This document shows, piece by piece, positions 33,685 to 47,515 of a stretch of 64,000 nt of DNA. Position 1 is the first letter of the stretch, and every line of letters starts with the position of its first letter. This DNA is from Arabidopsis thaliana. Taxonomy: Eukaryota > Streptophyta > Magnoliopsida > Brassicales > Brassicaceae. A program made the position numbers and the translations under genes. The notes beneath the pieces were generated by a model that saw nothing but the letters and a program-made list of their open reading frames with translations, had not been told where the DNA came from and ran no database searches. The stretch is taken from positions 5,332,001 to 5,396,000 of the forward strand of contig NC_003076.8 of assembly GCF_000001735.4 (NCBI RefSeq), given 5' to 3'.

Positions 33685-35413
33685 TTAAATCTTGAGATAG
33701 TCGTTGTCAACAGGATTAAACACATGAGAAGCCTCTTGTTCAATAAACCTCAACTGTCCTTTCGTAAGATGCAAGTAAACCGTCCAATCTCCGGAGCCAC
33801 CGTTTTCCACCGGACTCGGCATTGTCATTACGTAACCAGCTCTGCTCCCGGGTGGGAGATGGTACGATCCAAAAACAGGCGAGCCCCACCCGAAATCAAT
33901 CCGGGCCACTGGAAAACTCTTTCCAGACGAAACAACGAAAGCGGGTCCATCGTTGGATCCTGTACTGTAGATCCTTGATATAACTGGTATCGGACGGCTA
34001 GTCTCAACCCAATCGATCAAGTTCAAGAAATGGTCTTTGGTCATTGTACTCTCCAGTAACTTGTGAACCTCGTCTGTCACCCAAGACAATGGCTTGTGGA
34101 TCAAGTCATCGATTCTCCGCTCTCCAAATGGAACTGAGAGGACGTTCCCAAAGTAATTGCAGTTCTCTTGCTCCATAAGTTTCTTCCTTCCATCAACAAC
34201 GATGCCAAGTTTCGAGGTTTTAGTCGGGAGTACCGACTCTGTTGCAGCGTGTTTAGCCAAGAGTTTCCATAGAAACGCACTGAAAGACTCGAGTTTGGTC
34301 CTCTTACCATTAGTAGCCAGAGTTTGAAACTTTTCTAAGACATCTGCTTTGATGTAATAGATACGGCTTGTTAGGATATTATCTTGATTAGTGATTTCTT
34401 GTGGAACGGTCAAGGACGTTATAGGCATGTACAGTTTGTCTATTGAAGAGTCGATGATCAAGGGTCGTCGTGGCTTTAAGAGGGATCTTTTGAGCAAAGG
34501 TACATACGAAATCGGTATATCGGATCGAGATATCTCGGCCCACGAGACGAGGAACATGTTCATGGAATAAGCATCTGCTATACGGTGATCAAATGTGCAT
34601 CCCACTACTACGCTCCCACATTTCAGTTCAGTTACCTATTCAGACAATTCAAAACAATAACAACGAGCGAAAAAAAAAACAGAGTTATGTTGTTGATTTA
34701 TATAGAGCTGAATAAGTAAAAGTATATGGCTATATAGGTAATCTTTGAAGGTGTGAAATGCAACGAATAGATAGACACTTCAATTTTGTATTTTATACAG
34801 AACTAGAATCCCAAAACTTATTCCAATATATATATATTAATCAGATTGAGACATATCAGTGGAGCCAGCTTTCGTCACTACACACTATTACCTGAATAGC
34901 AAAGACTCCATGCTTTTTCATGGGAACAAACTTGGCAATACTTTGATAAGGTTCATACAAGTTAAGCTCTCGGAGTTCCACGTCAGCAGCGGCTTCCACA
35001 AACTCCACACCACCGTTACTGCAGAGAATCTCGTTCTCTCCGTTGGTGGGATTGATGGAGACCTCCCCGGAAAGAACGTAGTAGGAGACAAGAGCCTCCG
35101 CCATAGCCGTTTTGAGGGCATCACCAATAATGCCATAAAGTGGTTTCTTGTAGAAGAAGCAAACGTTGATGTCGACAGGAGGGATAAGCAGGTCGAGGTT
35201 GGAGAGAGGGATAACCCTGTTTTCCGGCAAAGAGAGAAGAGGAGCAGCCGCCACAACGACCTCCTTCCTCGTGGTGGTCACGTTGAAACTACGTGCTTCA
35301 GATCTAATCACAGATAGGCTATGATATCTGAATCCGTCCAAGAACTTCGAGCTGTGGAGAGAAGAGGAGTAAAAGTGAATCATCATTATTGTTTTTTTTT
35401 CTTTGTTTTCCAC
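33685..35413 (-). CDS. BAHD (HXXXD-type) acyltransferase
   Basis: The 490-aa protein is encoded by two exons, 35413-34892 and 34635-33685. The catalytic HxxxD is FDHRIADAYSMN and the structural DFGWG motif is IDFGWGSPVFGS near the C-terminus. The N-terminal half reads IPLSNLDLLIPPVDINVCFFY, typical of the family. BAHD enzymes transfer acyl groups from CoA thioesters to alcohols or amines in the cytosol. The substrate is not predictable from the motifs, although hydroxycinnamoyltransferase-like annotation is common. The intron position between the two halves (before VTELKCGSVVVG) is the usual BAHD site. The plus-strand frame at 34859-35317 is a shadow. Confidence 0.92.
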
Positions 35414-36033
35414 GAAAGGGAAATGAGCCCAAAATAAAACCTTATCCAGAATAATACGAATGCGGATGGGGTAACCTTACGACCAAAGCACTGTTCAGTG
35501 ATGGTAACCTCTAACCTAGCGATCATATAGCGACCAAATTATATTTTTGCAAATTGTTCGACAAAAAGTATTAAAATAACTATCTATTACAACACGTGCC
35601 AATGTATTGTGATTTAGAATCTAAAAGGTTCCAACTTAGCAGAATCTTGTGCTTGATTTGTATAATTGCATTGAGCCACACATAACAAACCACTGTTTAA
35701 AAAGATGTGAATAGTTGCAGCAGCGGGTGGGCAAATTAGTCCAGACCTTTTTTTTGTTTGTTTACAAAACCGGTTTGCAGTAGACAAAATCAACTTTTCA
35801 TGTACGTAACTACGTATACGTATCACTACAACTTTTAAATACAAAGTAAACTAAACCAAAATTACTAACCAAACTACTTTTTATTTTTGGTTAACTATGG
35901 CTGTGAAAGATAATGGATTTAGAAGACCGGGAATACTCAAACCGGCACGTATCCGGTTAATAAAGACACCGGCAAATTTAAATTCATCTTCCGTCGCCTT
36001 CGTAAAGTCGCCGCAGCTCAAAATTCAATAACA
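35414..36033. other. Divergent upstream region of the BAHD and PPR genes
   Basis: A 620-bp head-to-head interval with AT-rich sequence. No RNA or ORF was recognised. Confidence 0.45.
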
Positions 36034-37641
36034 ATGTTCCTTTCCCGCGTGAACCCCACGCGCTTCCCTCCATTCGTAGCTTCTCGTCGTCTCTTCTCCG
36101 CCTCCGCCTCCGCCGCTTCTCTTCAGCAATACTGCACGGAGAAGCCACCGATCAAACCGTGGCCGCAGAGGCTATTCCCGAAGCGATTAGTCTCCATGAT
36201 CACCCAACAGCAGAACATCGATCTCGCTCTCCAAATATTTCTCTACGCCGGTAAATCTCATCCCGGTTTCACTCATAATTACGATACTTACCACTCAATT
36301 CTCTTCAAACTATCCCGTGCTCGTGCTTTCGATCCCGTGGAGTCTCTCATGGCGGATCTTCGGAACTCATACCCTCCGATCAAATGCGGCGAGAATCTCT
36401 TCATCGACTTGCTTCGAAACTACGGTCTCGCAGGTCGTTACGAATCTTCAATGAGGATCTTTCTTCGAATCCCTGATTTCGGTGTTAAACGCTCCGTTAG
36501 ATCGTTAAACACACTCTTAAACGTTTTAATCCAGAATCAGAGATTTGATTTGGTTCATGCCATGTTTAAGAACAGTAAGGAGTCTTTTGGAATTACGCCG
36601 AACATCTTCACTTGTAATCTACTAGTCAAAGCTCTCTGCAAGAAAAATGATATTGAAAGTGCATATAAAGTGCTCGACGAAATTCCTTCGATGGGATTAG
36701 TGCCAAATTTGGTGACTTACACTACGATTCTAGGTGGGTATGTTGCTAGAGGTGATATGGAATCGGCTAAGAGGGTTTTGGAAGAGATGTTGGATCGTGG
36801 GTGGTATCCGGATGCGACGACTTACACTGTTCTCATGGATGGTTACTGTAAGTTAGGGAGATTCTCTGAGGCAGCTACGGTGATGGATGATATGGAAAAG
36901 AATGAGATTGAGCCTAATGAAGTAACTTATGGTGTTATGATCAGAGCTTTATGTAAGGAGAAGAAATCTGGGGAAGCACGTAACATGTTCGATGAAATGC
37001 TTGAGAGAAGTTTTATGCCAGATTCTTCTCTTTGTTGTAAAGTTATTGATGCGTTGTGTGAAGACCATAAGGTAGATGAAGCATGTGGTCTGTGGAGAAA
37101 AATGTTGAAGAACAATTGTATGCCTGATAATGCCCTTCTGAGCACTCTCATCCATTGGCTTTGTAAAGAAGGGAGAGTTACTGAAGCGAGGAAATTGTTT
37201 GATGAGTTTGAGAAAGGCTCGATCCCTAGTCTCTTGACGTATAACACGTTGATTGCTGGAATGTGCGAGAAGGGAGAGTTGACAGAGGCGGGTAGATTAT
37301 GGGACGATATGTATGAGAGGAAATGTAAGCCGAATGCTTTCACGTATAACGTTTTGATTGAAGGGTTGTCCAAGAATGGGAATGTTAAAGAAGGAGTCAG
37401 GGTACTTGAAGAGATGCTGGAGATTGGTTGCTTTCCTAACAAAACAACGTTCCTGATATTGTTTGAGGGGTTGCAGAAGTTAGGGAAAGAAGAGGATGCG
37501 ATGAAGATTGTTTCCATGGCTGTTATGAATGGGAAAGTTGATAAAGAGTCTTGGGAACTTTTCTTGAAGAAATTTGCTGGTGAACTAGATAAAGGGGTCT
37601 TGCCTCTTAAAGAATTGTTGCATGAAATTTCTGTCTCTTGA
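36034..37641 (+). CDS. P-type pentatricopeptide repeat protein, probably mitochondrial
   Basis: This single-exon 535-aa protein has an N-terminus rich in Arg and Ser (MFLSRVNPTRFPPFVASRRL) suited to a mitochondrial presequence. At least nine tandem 35-residue P-type repeats run from about residue 185 to 495, for example VTYTTILGGYVARGDMESAK and FTYNVLIEGLSKNGNVKEG. There is no E, DYW or SMR domain, so this is an RNA-binding helper rather than an editing enzyme by itself. P-type members stabilise, splice or process organelle transcripts. The RNA target could in principle be read from positions 5 and 35 of each repeat, which I did not attempt. Confidence 0.93.
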   Translation: MFLSRVNPTRFPPFVASRRLFSASASAASLQQYCTEKPPIKPWPQRLFPKRLVSMITQQQNIDLALQIFLYAGKSHPGFTHNYDTYHSILFKLSRARAFDPVESLMADLRNSYPPIKCGENLFIDLLRNYGLAGRYESSMRIFLRIPDFGVKRSVRSLNTLLNVLIQNQRFDLVHAMFKNSKESFGITPNIFTCNLLVKALCKKNDIESAYKVLDEIPSMGLVPNLVTYTTILGGYVARGDMESAKRVLEEMLDRGWYPDATTYTVLMDGYCKLGRFSEAATVMDDMEKNEIEPNEVTYGVMIRALCKEKKSGEARNMFDEMLERSFMPDSSLCCKVIDALCEDHKVDEACGLWRKMLKNNCMPDNALLSTLIHWLCKEGRVTEARKLFDEFEKGSIPSLLTYNTLIAGMCEKGELTEAGRLWDDMYERKCKPNAFTYNVLIEGLSKNGNVKEGVRVLEEMLEIGCFPNKTTFLILFEGLQKLGKEEDAMKIVSMAVMNGKVDKESWELFLKKFAGELDKGVLPLKELLHEISVS

Positions 37642-38323
37642 AGAACCAGGACTATGATCAATACTCAAAAGGCTTTATCTATGTCCTGGAGGTATGTATA
37701 TCTTACTCTTGAGTTTGGTTTTATGCGTTCGAGACCTTTAGATGCATTGTTTTACATATTATGAATAATATAAATAGGACCAAAGGCTCTTGTGGCAGAT
37801 GAACGTATAAGGGAAGAGAAGCAGCCACTCCAGGCCGCTTAAGATTCGGCATCCATGTTCCGCTTCAAGCTATATAGATAATCAAGCAGCTGACATTGAT
37901 GGAGGAAGATGGAGGCTTGCAAAGAATGAAGAGATCTCCAAATTGATAACTTATGATATGAATGTTGATTGTAACATAGATGCTAATTAAAGAGTGAAAA
38001 TCATGATTTCTGGTGAGATAGTTGTGGAAAGAGAGTTTGATACTGTTAGTGTTAACTTTAATTTAGAGAATATAGGCAAAACCAAGTTAGATCATGGAAG
38101 TGTAGCTCAATGTATGATTGGTTTATGTTTTGAACTCACAAGATATGCTACTAATAACAATACATTGTATCTCTAACGGGACTGTGGACCTAAGAAAATA
38201 TCCTAATAGGAAGAGAGGAATGTGGAAAAGAATCAAACATTAACAACAATGTTATGTAGAGACAAGCGCTAGTGTATATAAAGTGATGTTTCCCTGCAGC
38301 AATCATTCCTTAAGACTAGTAGA
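37642..38323. other. PPR 3' region, possible spliced 3' UTR
   Basis: A GT...AG pair (gaggtatgta near 37688 and aaataggacc near 37778) could be a 3' UTR intron. The small frame at 37994-38176 has no ATG-context support or known similarity. Confidence 0.35.
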
Positions 38324-38792
38324 AATGAAGCGGGCCAGAGATATTCCAAATGGTTCAGACTTCAGAGGCAAGTCAATCACATAATTGCGATGGTTGCTGT
38401 GAAGTCTCTGGCTACGGCTATTACTGTTCAAGCTGTGAGTTTGGGGAGCATCTGAAATGCATCGACTGGCCAGAAATCATCAACCACCCTTGTCACTCAA
38501 GGAATCTTCTCAAGATAGTGTCCATCAGGACAATTGACTATACTGGTAAAGTATGTCATCTTTGTAACAACCCACTTGGTTATCCCATGTATCATTGTTC
38601 CATTTGAAGTGTTCGAGAAACTCGCCACCTCTTACTATTTATCAACCTAGTTCCTAACGATGGTATGACTAGACCTTCTTGCTTGGTTTGTAAAAACCGT
38701 TGCATGATGCATGTTCCCTTCCTTTTTGTATACTTTTGTTCAGTGACGTGTGTTCAATACGCGTTTGCAATCATGAATGAGGATGATTAGTT
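38324..38792 (+). pseudogene. DC1 (Cys/His-rich C1) domain gene remnant
   Basis: The frame from ATG 38350 encodes 85 residues: SHNCDGCCEVSGYGYYC, FGEHLKCIDW, EIINHPCHS, then CHLCNNPLGYPMYHC. These are one full DC1 finger and part of a second. Intact relatives have several hundred residues and many fingers. The second finger is cut at YHCSI by a TGA where relatives continue with a Cys residue. Downstream, still in this region, PSCLVCKNRCMMHVPF and CSVTCVQYAFAIMNEDD look like another damaged finger ending at about 38790. I read it as a truncated, decaying copy. A short protein could still be made. DC1 proteins are plant-specific and many are stress-responsive. Confidence 0.65.
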
Positions 38793-39764
38793 GAAAGGTT
38801 CACAAGGGACAGAAAAAAGATCAAGACGGGAAATGCACCAAACTTCTATTTTGAGTGAGAAACGAACGTTTTGGGCTTATCATTTCATGTGCCATGTGCC
38901 ATGTGCTTGGTACTTGGAATGAAATATTTGGTATATCCAACTGTGTCGAGACAAACAACAAATAACATATTTAGATATTTGCATATACGGATAAAGTAAT
39001 AAATCTGTTTTTTTTCTTTAAATTAACACCTAACTTGTTTTACTCATCATCCATTTTACATACAAAATTTATTACTATATTATTAAGTTTTCAAAACTAC
39101 ATTTAATTTATTTAGAAATGGCAGATTTTTGTTGTCTATGGAATATTTTCCTTTTAATTTTAATGGCTTTAGATTAACACATAATTATGTCTTAATACAT
39201 TGTTAATAATTAAATGACATAAGTTAGTTTGAATACAATACTAGTATAAATCTCATGAATTGAAATATATTAAAATAGTATATAATATTATTCATAGAAA
39301 ATGTCAATATAAAACTAACTATTGATGTTTATTAAAATGTCAATATATAAAGTATATAATCTTTATTAAAAATACCATTCTTGATGTTTTAATCATGGTT
39401 ACATTTGTCAATTTGATTATGCCAATAAAATAAATTGAATAAAGTTATCAAAACAAACAAATACCATAAAGTGAATGTCGCTCGGATTCTCATCTAGTAC
39501 TAAATTAGACAATCCAAAATATTTTGATTTAACGTATACCGAATTTTACATTTAAATTTATTTATTTTTATGCATGTTTGCGAACTACGTAACTTATAAA
39601 AATCACAATATGTTTACAAATTAACGGAATAAAAATTCAAATAATCGTGCGAAAATTAACCTAGTTCATATTTATTTTCTTTTAATTTTCTCTTCTGTAT
39701 ATTTATAGGTTGGTCTAATTATTGAAAAAATCAAAAATAAAGAGAAACAAAGACGTAATCCAAA
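38793..39764. other. AT-rich intergenic region and IPP1 promoter
   Basis: About 970 bp, very AT-rich between 38990 and 39700. Repeated words such as gtcaatata and ttattaaaa occur, but I could not fix any terminal repeats or coding remnants. Confidence 0.4.
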
Positions 39765-41575
<1,811 letters not shown>

Positions 41576-42356
41576 ACTTTCCATAAGTTTTGGATCTTCC
41601 CCTTCCCATAATAAAATTAAGAGATGAGACTTTTATTGATTACAGACAAAACTGGCAACAAAATCTATTCCTAGGATTTTTTTTTGCTTTTTATTTACTT
41701 TTGATTCATCTCTAGTTTAGTTTTCATCTTTTGTTACTTCTTCAGTTACAACTTACAAAAGCAAAGACAGAACATAACACATAAACACACGTTGAAAACG
41801 GAACATAAAAAAGGAAGAAGACAGAACAAACAAAAAAGGTGAAGAAAGTAAAATTAAAGACGACAAGGTTATCAAGTAGTAATCTCATGATTCCTTGCTC
41901 TAAGCTTCACCACTACCTCTGATCTGATTTATACCAAATCCAACTTTTCTTCTTTCAAAAAGTAAAAAAATCAATCATTTATAATTTATTATGGAGAAGT
42001 GAGAGCAAGTGTTAGCTTTTGATCTTTCTTATATTCTTCTCTGAAATAGTAACACACTGTGAAGAGTTTTTCCTACATCTGAATTTTGTCTGATCCAGGT
42101 AACAAAACTTGATCTGATCCCTTCCATAGAAATATTTTCAAAAGTTTTGTCCTTTTTCTTCTGGGTTTGTTTGATTCTCCATGAAATAGAAAACAGATTC
42201 GGTGATCATACTCAAGCTATATCGAAAATCTGAAAATCTGATTATTTTCATTATGTGTTTGATCATATCATATCATCATGATCTCAGATTACTTTTGATT
42301 GATTCAGTCGCAAGTCTCATGTTTTGATCATAGCTGAGAACAGGAAAAAGAAGAAA
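41576..42356. other. IPP1 3' flank and RraA-like gene leader with probable 5' UTR intron
   Basis: No ORF is supported. A likely leader intron runs from gatccag|gtaaca (intron from 42099) to gagaacag|gaaaaag (to 42343), just before the ATG at 42357. Confidence 0.5.
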
Positions 42357-43342
42357 ATGGCGTTTGTGACAACTGCGGAAGTTTGTGACGCGAATCAAGA
42401 GCTGATTCGGAGTGGTCAGCTACGAGCTTTGCAACCCATTTTCCAGATTTATGGCCGTCGACAAATATTCTCAGGACCAGTTGTCACTGTCAAAGTTTTT
42501 GAAGACAATGGCTTAATCCGTCAATTCATCGAGGAGAAAGGTATTTGCAAATCAAGTTCAAGATTGCAATGGCTTTGAACAAATTTTACTTGCAAAAACT
42601 TATAGAGAATATGATCTGAAGTTATGAAAATTTGACATGTTTTATGATTAGATAGAAACATAGTTGTGTTAGTGGCTTAGTGTATGTAATCATCACTTTT
42701 CCAAGTGGAGCATTTTGATGATTAAAGTGTATTACTTTGAGAGAACAGAGGTGATCTTGGACACGTTGAAACAGCCAGGGTCTTTTAAAAAAAACTCTTA
42801 GCTTTGGGCTCTTTTACATGTATCAAGATCAGTCTTATGTCACTTAGCAAATTTTTAATGTTTAGGATGCAAAGGGTTAAATTTTGGGAGAGAGAACGAT
42901 TCTAAGTTCTTTAAGTAGGAGTGTTCAAGGGTTTTCCGTTTGAGAAACCTCGCAGTAGTAGTTCCAGCCTCTTATTAATTATTCAAGATCATCTAAGATT
43001 CTCTAAATGTTTTGGTTGTCATTAGGAAACGGTAGAGTTCTTGTGGTGGATGGTGGAGGGAGTCAACGATGTGCAATACTCGGAGGTAACCCCGTTGTTC
43101 AAGCTCAGAACAACGGATGGGCAGGAATCGTTGTGAACGGATGCATCAGAGACGTCGATGAGATCAACGGTTGTGATATCGGAGTGAGAGCTTTGGCCTC
43201 TCATCCGATAAAAGCGAGTAAGAAAGGACTTGGAGAACAACGAGTTCCGGTAAATATCGCAGGGACTCGGATTTGTGATGGTGAATGGCTTTATGCAGAT
43301 ACTGATGGGATTCTTGTCTCCCAAATTGAGTTATCCGTTTAA
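42357..43342 (+). CDS. RraA-like / HMG-CHA aldolase-family protein
   Basis: The 166-aa protein is encoded by two exons, 42357-42540 and 43026-43342. It begins [17 protein letters not shown]. The seen family motifs are [38 protein letters not shown] and [17 protein letters not shown], in which the Arg-Asp pair is the metal/substrate motif of the class II aldolase-like fold. Bacterial RraA inhibits RNase E, and related proteins are 4-hydroxy-4-methyl-2-oxoglutarate aldolases. The plant protein's own role is not settled by sequence. A 485-bp intron separates the exons, and there is no obvious transit peptide, so it is likely cytosolic. Confidence 0.9.
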
Positions 43343-43542
43343 TAAAAAAGGCTTTGATCAGTTACCAAAAAAAAAAAAACAGAACGTGGTTTGTGTTCAT
43401 CTTCTTGTTACTTAAGAGATTGTTGAATTATAATGGAAAATAAATTTTTGTTTTGAATCAAGCATCATATTATATGTTTCTTTGAAGATGGATACAAAAA
43501 CTATATTTTTTCCTTATGAATCAATAAAGCCAAGAAGAAGAG

Positions 43543-43919
43543 TTAAGCGCAGTAACAAGAACAAACAGCACCAGGGGCTTCAGTAATAGGTTGGCAGCCA
43601 CCACCTTTGTTAGTGGGACAACCATCCAGACACATCTGGGCGCATCTTTCATCATCTTCTTTTGAATCACATATACCAAATTCTGGCTGATTGCTGCAAC
43701 ACTTTGGGTCTAATTCGCTGCTAGGCCACACGGTCTTTCTTGCTTCGGTACCTGCAAGTTACACAACACAAGTAATCAACTATCTATTCAATTTCTTGTG
43801 AACGCAAATGTTTTTTTTTGTTTGTTACAAATGGATTTTACGAGTTAACAGAGATACTAACCGGAAAGTAGAAGAGACAGAGCTAGGATAGCAAAAAGAA
43901 CGAATTTTGAGGAGGCCAT
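43543..43919 (-). CDS. Defensin-like (DEFL) secreted cysteine-rich peptide
   Basis: The 88-aa precursor is encoded by two exons, 43919-43862 and 43751-43543. Residues 1-20 are a signal peptide (MASSKFVLFAILALSLLLSG). The mature part holds nine Cys: an adjacent pair (PKCCSNQP), then ICDSKED, ERCAQMCLDGCPT, GGCQP and VCSCYC. The exon break after the signal peptide is typical of DEFL genes. These small genes are often unannotated because of their size. Roles in defence or reproductive signalling are family knowledge, and nothing here tells which. The adjacent Cys pair is not part of the classic eight-Cys defensin spacing. Confidence 0.85.
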
Positions 43920-45084
43920 TTTTTAATCTTTCAACTCTACAAGATTACTTTATGAATAGAAAATTATGTAGTAGGTAGGTTTGTACATTGAAAATGTGAT
44001 ATATATACACAACTATTCACTTGTTTTGCTAGAAACTTAGAAAGAAAGAGATAACCAATATTTTCAACATATATACAATCTTAACACCAGAATATATGTT
44101 ACTCAAAATGGGTATTGAAGATACGTTTTATTATTTTGATACCATTTTCTCGAGGAATAAAATATGCTTTGATGGAAATGACATCTATTAGCAAATTTGC
44201 AGATCGTAACTGTAATATCAATATTTAGGAATGATTTTAATATTCATAGATTTTTAAATGATTTTGGTGATTTTTGGTGAATTTAAAGAACTGATTTGCT
44301 ATTAAATTTTAATTACTCAAACCCATGAAACTTAGATCTTTGCATTTCCAACTGAAGAATTCTCCTAGAAATCATTATAAAAATCATTATAATAATTACC
44401 TTAAAATCATTATAAAAATAAAAACCCAATAAGAGTAGATTTGGATATTTTTCCAAACCACCATTTTGATAAATCTTATATTTTTGGAGATGTTATCAAA
44501 TACTATAACTAGTAATAATAAGTCTAATAACACCCGATTTTATAAGGCAATCCAATACTCATATGATCGAATAACAAAAGATTCGTCAATTTTAATATTC
44601 AGCGAGCCTTTAACATATTGGAAGAACTTCTTAAACAACAAAAGACATGTACACTTGACTTGTACTAGTGTTTATGCTTTTTTCAGTTTTTGGTTCTATT
44701 ACTAGAATTGGGATTGATACAAACAAATGAGATAGACACAAGTTCTGGTTAGTACTTAGTATCATGACGGATAATAAGCTAGCCTAAACTGCGTGATTGA
44801 CAAGTCAGCTTTGGGCAGCTAAGATAGCAGAGTACCTCGCCAGCAAATGATTTTCGACGAGAACTCAATGAAGATGTTGTTACATTGAAGAAGATCGTTG
44901 AAGGCAGTGAAGAGGAATAATAAGGAATTCACAGTGATAGTTTCTCGTCAAACAGTTGTTGATCACTTCTTCTCACTATTTAAAACCGTAAAAGGTATTC
45001 ACAATTCTTTGTAGTTCTTGTTATTTACTATTACTATTGCCACTTTCTTACAATTTGACCCCAAAAAAACGAAGAATCTTGTTA
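43920..45084. other. AT-rich intergenic region with a short coding-like fragment
   Basis: Mostly AT-rich, with repeated tcattataaaaa words at about 44374-44420. At about 44834-44920 a + frame after a tagcag acceptor-like site reads NDFRRELNEDVVTLKKIVEG and ends in a TAA. It looks coding but is too short to assign, and may be a gene or transposon fragment. The frame at 44466-44705 is AT-rich and not credible. Confidence 0.35.
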
Positions 45085-46533
45085 CTATGTATAACTTTTC
45101 TGTGTAGTAGCAAAATTTCTTCGACGAGGCTGGTTTCTTCTTTCCCTCCGTCGTCTTTCCATGACTTGTTCTTGTTCTTCTTCAACTACTTCGATCTCTA
45201 AGTTTTCGCTCTCCGAAATGGTTCTTGAGGAAGTGTAAGGGAACAAAACCGGTCTAAAACACCAAAGAAGTGCGGTCAAAATCGCGACGTAAAGGTACAT
45301 TGAAGTCCATACGCAAAGAGTCCATTTCCAGTTATAAGCCATTCGTTTAATCCAGGGCGGTTTTGAGTTTATAACGATCTCTGCTTCATATAACTGAGGC
45401 AATGTCCGAGTTTGTGCACGCGGAATCAGAGTCGCTCTCACGGCTTTTGTCCTTGGCATTTTCTCTTGGTGCTTTAATGCATCGATTCTCATTGTTTGTG
45501 CTTCGTTTGCTATCCCGGCTATAAGTGGAACACTCATCACAAATGTTCGTGCAAGTCTTATAGGTTTGCTTCTGAACCGTAACATACAAGGTTGGCTCGA
45601 TCTCGCGATTGTCTCGCCTTTCAACGATAAAAGCTCTACTTTCAACTGTACACACAAGACAATGTATCACAAAAAAATGCTATCAATAAAATTTTAGTGA
45701 AATAACGGTATATTTTAAAAAATTAAGACCTGCGGAATCGCATTATAGTTTGGACATAATAATTTCAATTATAAGCTGCAAAATGAAATCATCAAATTCA
45801 TTGGATTGAATAATATAATTCTTTTGATTATAGCTGGTCAATATAATTCTGTTGGTCATGAAATCTGATTTGGTGATAAACTAACAGCTAGAATCATTTG
45901 ATTGGTTTAAAAAATTCCATCCTAATTATGGAACCATCATACCATTTCACGAATATTAGTATATAACTAACAAAGAATTACAATTACCTGAAATACTCCA
46001 ATTCTTCGATTAATTTCAGATTCAGGCATCCAAAGCACTAAAGAGACATGAACACTATGACCAACAGGAACACTAAACGATCTCTTCTTCTTATCAAAAC
46101 TAAAAACCGCACTGGGGTTTTCTTCAGTGTAATCAAAGAACAATCTGTCTCTCACAACCACAGGCTTTTCTACATACAAACTCACAATCCCAACACCAAT
46201 AACAACCGCCAAAATCAAAGCCAACACCATTACCATTGACACGTGGCATGCACCCAATATACCAAACCATGTCCTCCTAACAACCCGCCCCGCACCACCA
46301 GCTATCTGCGCTGGAGCACGTTTAACCGCTTTTTCTGCTGCGGAGACGGTAACGACTGCGCGGCGGTAAGAGCGGTATAGGAGAAAGAAAGGTGAGGATA
46401 ATACCACGAGTGCGTTGTAGATTAGATCAGCTTGGATGGTGACTAGAACCATGAACCAGTCAGCTCGTAATGGTTCAGGGATTTTGAGTTGGTTGTCTTG
46501 TTCTTTCATTGTTTTGTTTTGGAGGATTCTCAT
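45085..46533 (-). CDS. SEI1: Seipin 1, ER lipid-droplet biogenesis protein
   Basis: The 368-aa protein is encoded by two exons, 46533-45988 and 45645-45085. The N-terminal half has a hydrophobic hairpin (FMVLVTIQADLIYNALVVL and VSMVMVLALILAVVIGVGIV). The lumenal seipin domain follows (YVEKPVVVRDRLFFDYTEEN, VPVGHSVHVSLVLWMPES, LKVELLSLKGETIARSSQPC). A second membrane helix (WTSMYLYVAILTALLWCF) and a basic-acidic tail ending RRRNFATTQKSYT complete it. Seipins oligomerise in the ER and control lipid-droplet size and number. The length matches Arabidopsis SEIPIN1. Upstream, positions 46534-46670 hold the likely leader. Confidence 0.94.
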
Positions 46534-47515
46534 ACGGTTTCTGTTTTATGAAATGATCGATAAAATATGGATAGATAAAAGTCGCTGTCATAGAGTCATA
46601 TAAAATATGTTTTTCATTTGCATGAGAAAATTGATACGTGTTGGTTCGTGTTCTTGAGTAGTGCCACGTTGGTGCAATGAGATCATAGTGATTATACCAG
46701 AATCATTTCATATGAAGGAAAAAAATTGTATGGGTAAATTAGCTTATCCTGAAGTGTTGGATCTGGATTTTAGTTCCGGTATTCAGCTCTTTGTATCTAC
46801 ATTAACATATGTTAACATGTTATATCATGTAACATATAAACAAAAATAAAACCCTTAACAAAAAAAAACACATATTAACAAAAATAGTATTTTTTTTTAA
46901 CTTATAGAGTATAGTTTACAAAGTAAAGTGATATTATTATAATGTTGTTTTCCGTATAATTCATACTGGAAAATAGAGATAATTGATCCAGAAAAATCAA
47001 AACCCAAATGGATTAAAATCTTAACTTTTTGCAATAAGATATAATAAGTTTCTAATTTTCTCTTAGAGGTCATTTTTTTTTGTCAAAGCTCTATTAGAGA
47101 TCATGTACGAAACAAAAAAGTCTAGTCGTGCATGAATGTACAAAATGTACAGTCTATTTATTATTATTTAATTCATACATTTGGTCATAAAATTCTTTAC
47201 TATTTTTATGTTTGAATTTGCAAAGCGATAAAAAGAATAAAGCAAGTGGATTTGAACGAATATATATTAGGAAAATGGGCGCAAAAGTCTTAATATGCAC
47301 CGTACTACACTCTATAAATACCTTTTCAGGAAATAGGAAAATATTCCTTTTTTTATTTATTTTAATACTTTTTTTTAACTAAAGATAAATAATCTCGCAT
47401 CGAAACTCCGTAGCCCCCAAATCGTTCTCTCTCAAATCGCAAAATTAGGGTTAGGGTTTTCAATTCCCCAACCTTGCGAATTTCTCATTTCTCGTAGCCG
47501 CCGCAGCAATCAACG
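46534..47515. other. Divergent intergenic region between SEI1 and the C2H2 gene
   Basis: About 980 bp, AT-rich, with no supported gene. The + strand end holds the telo-box leader of the zinc-finger gene. Confidence 0.45.
47441..47462 (+). promoter_or_regulatory. Telo-box (tandem AGGGTT) in the zinc-finger gene leader
   Basis: aaaattagggttagggtttt lies ~55-75 bp upstream of the ATG. Telo-boxes (AAACCCTAA) in plant promoters and leaders mark growth and translation-related genes. Confidence 0.75.

Noticed and set aside
36927-37661. 244-aa minus-strand frame opposite the PPR gene
   Set aside because: Shadow of the repeated PPR codons; no start context or motif.
37994-38176. 60-aa + strand frame after the PPR gene
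   Set aside because: AT-rich, without similarity or splice support; the frame sits in a likely 3' UTR.
44466-44705. 79-aa frame between the DEFL gene and SEI1
   Set aside because: Amino-acid composition reflects AT-rich DNA (Asn, Ile, Lys, Tyr).
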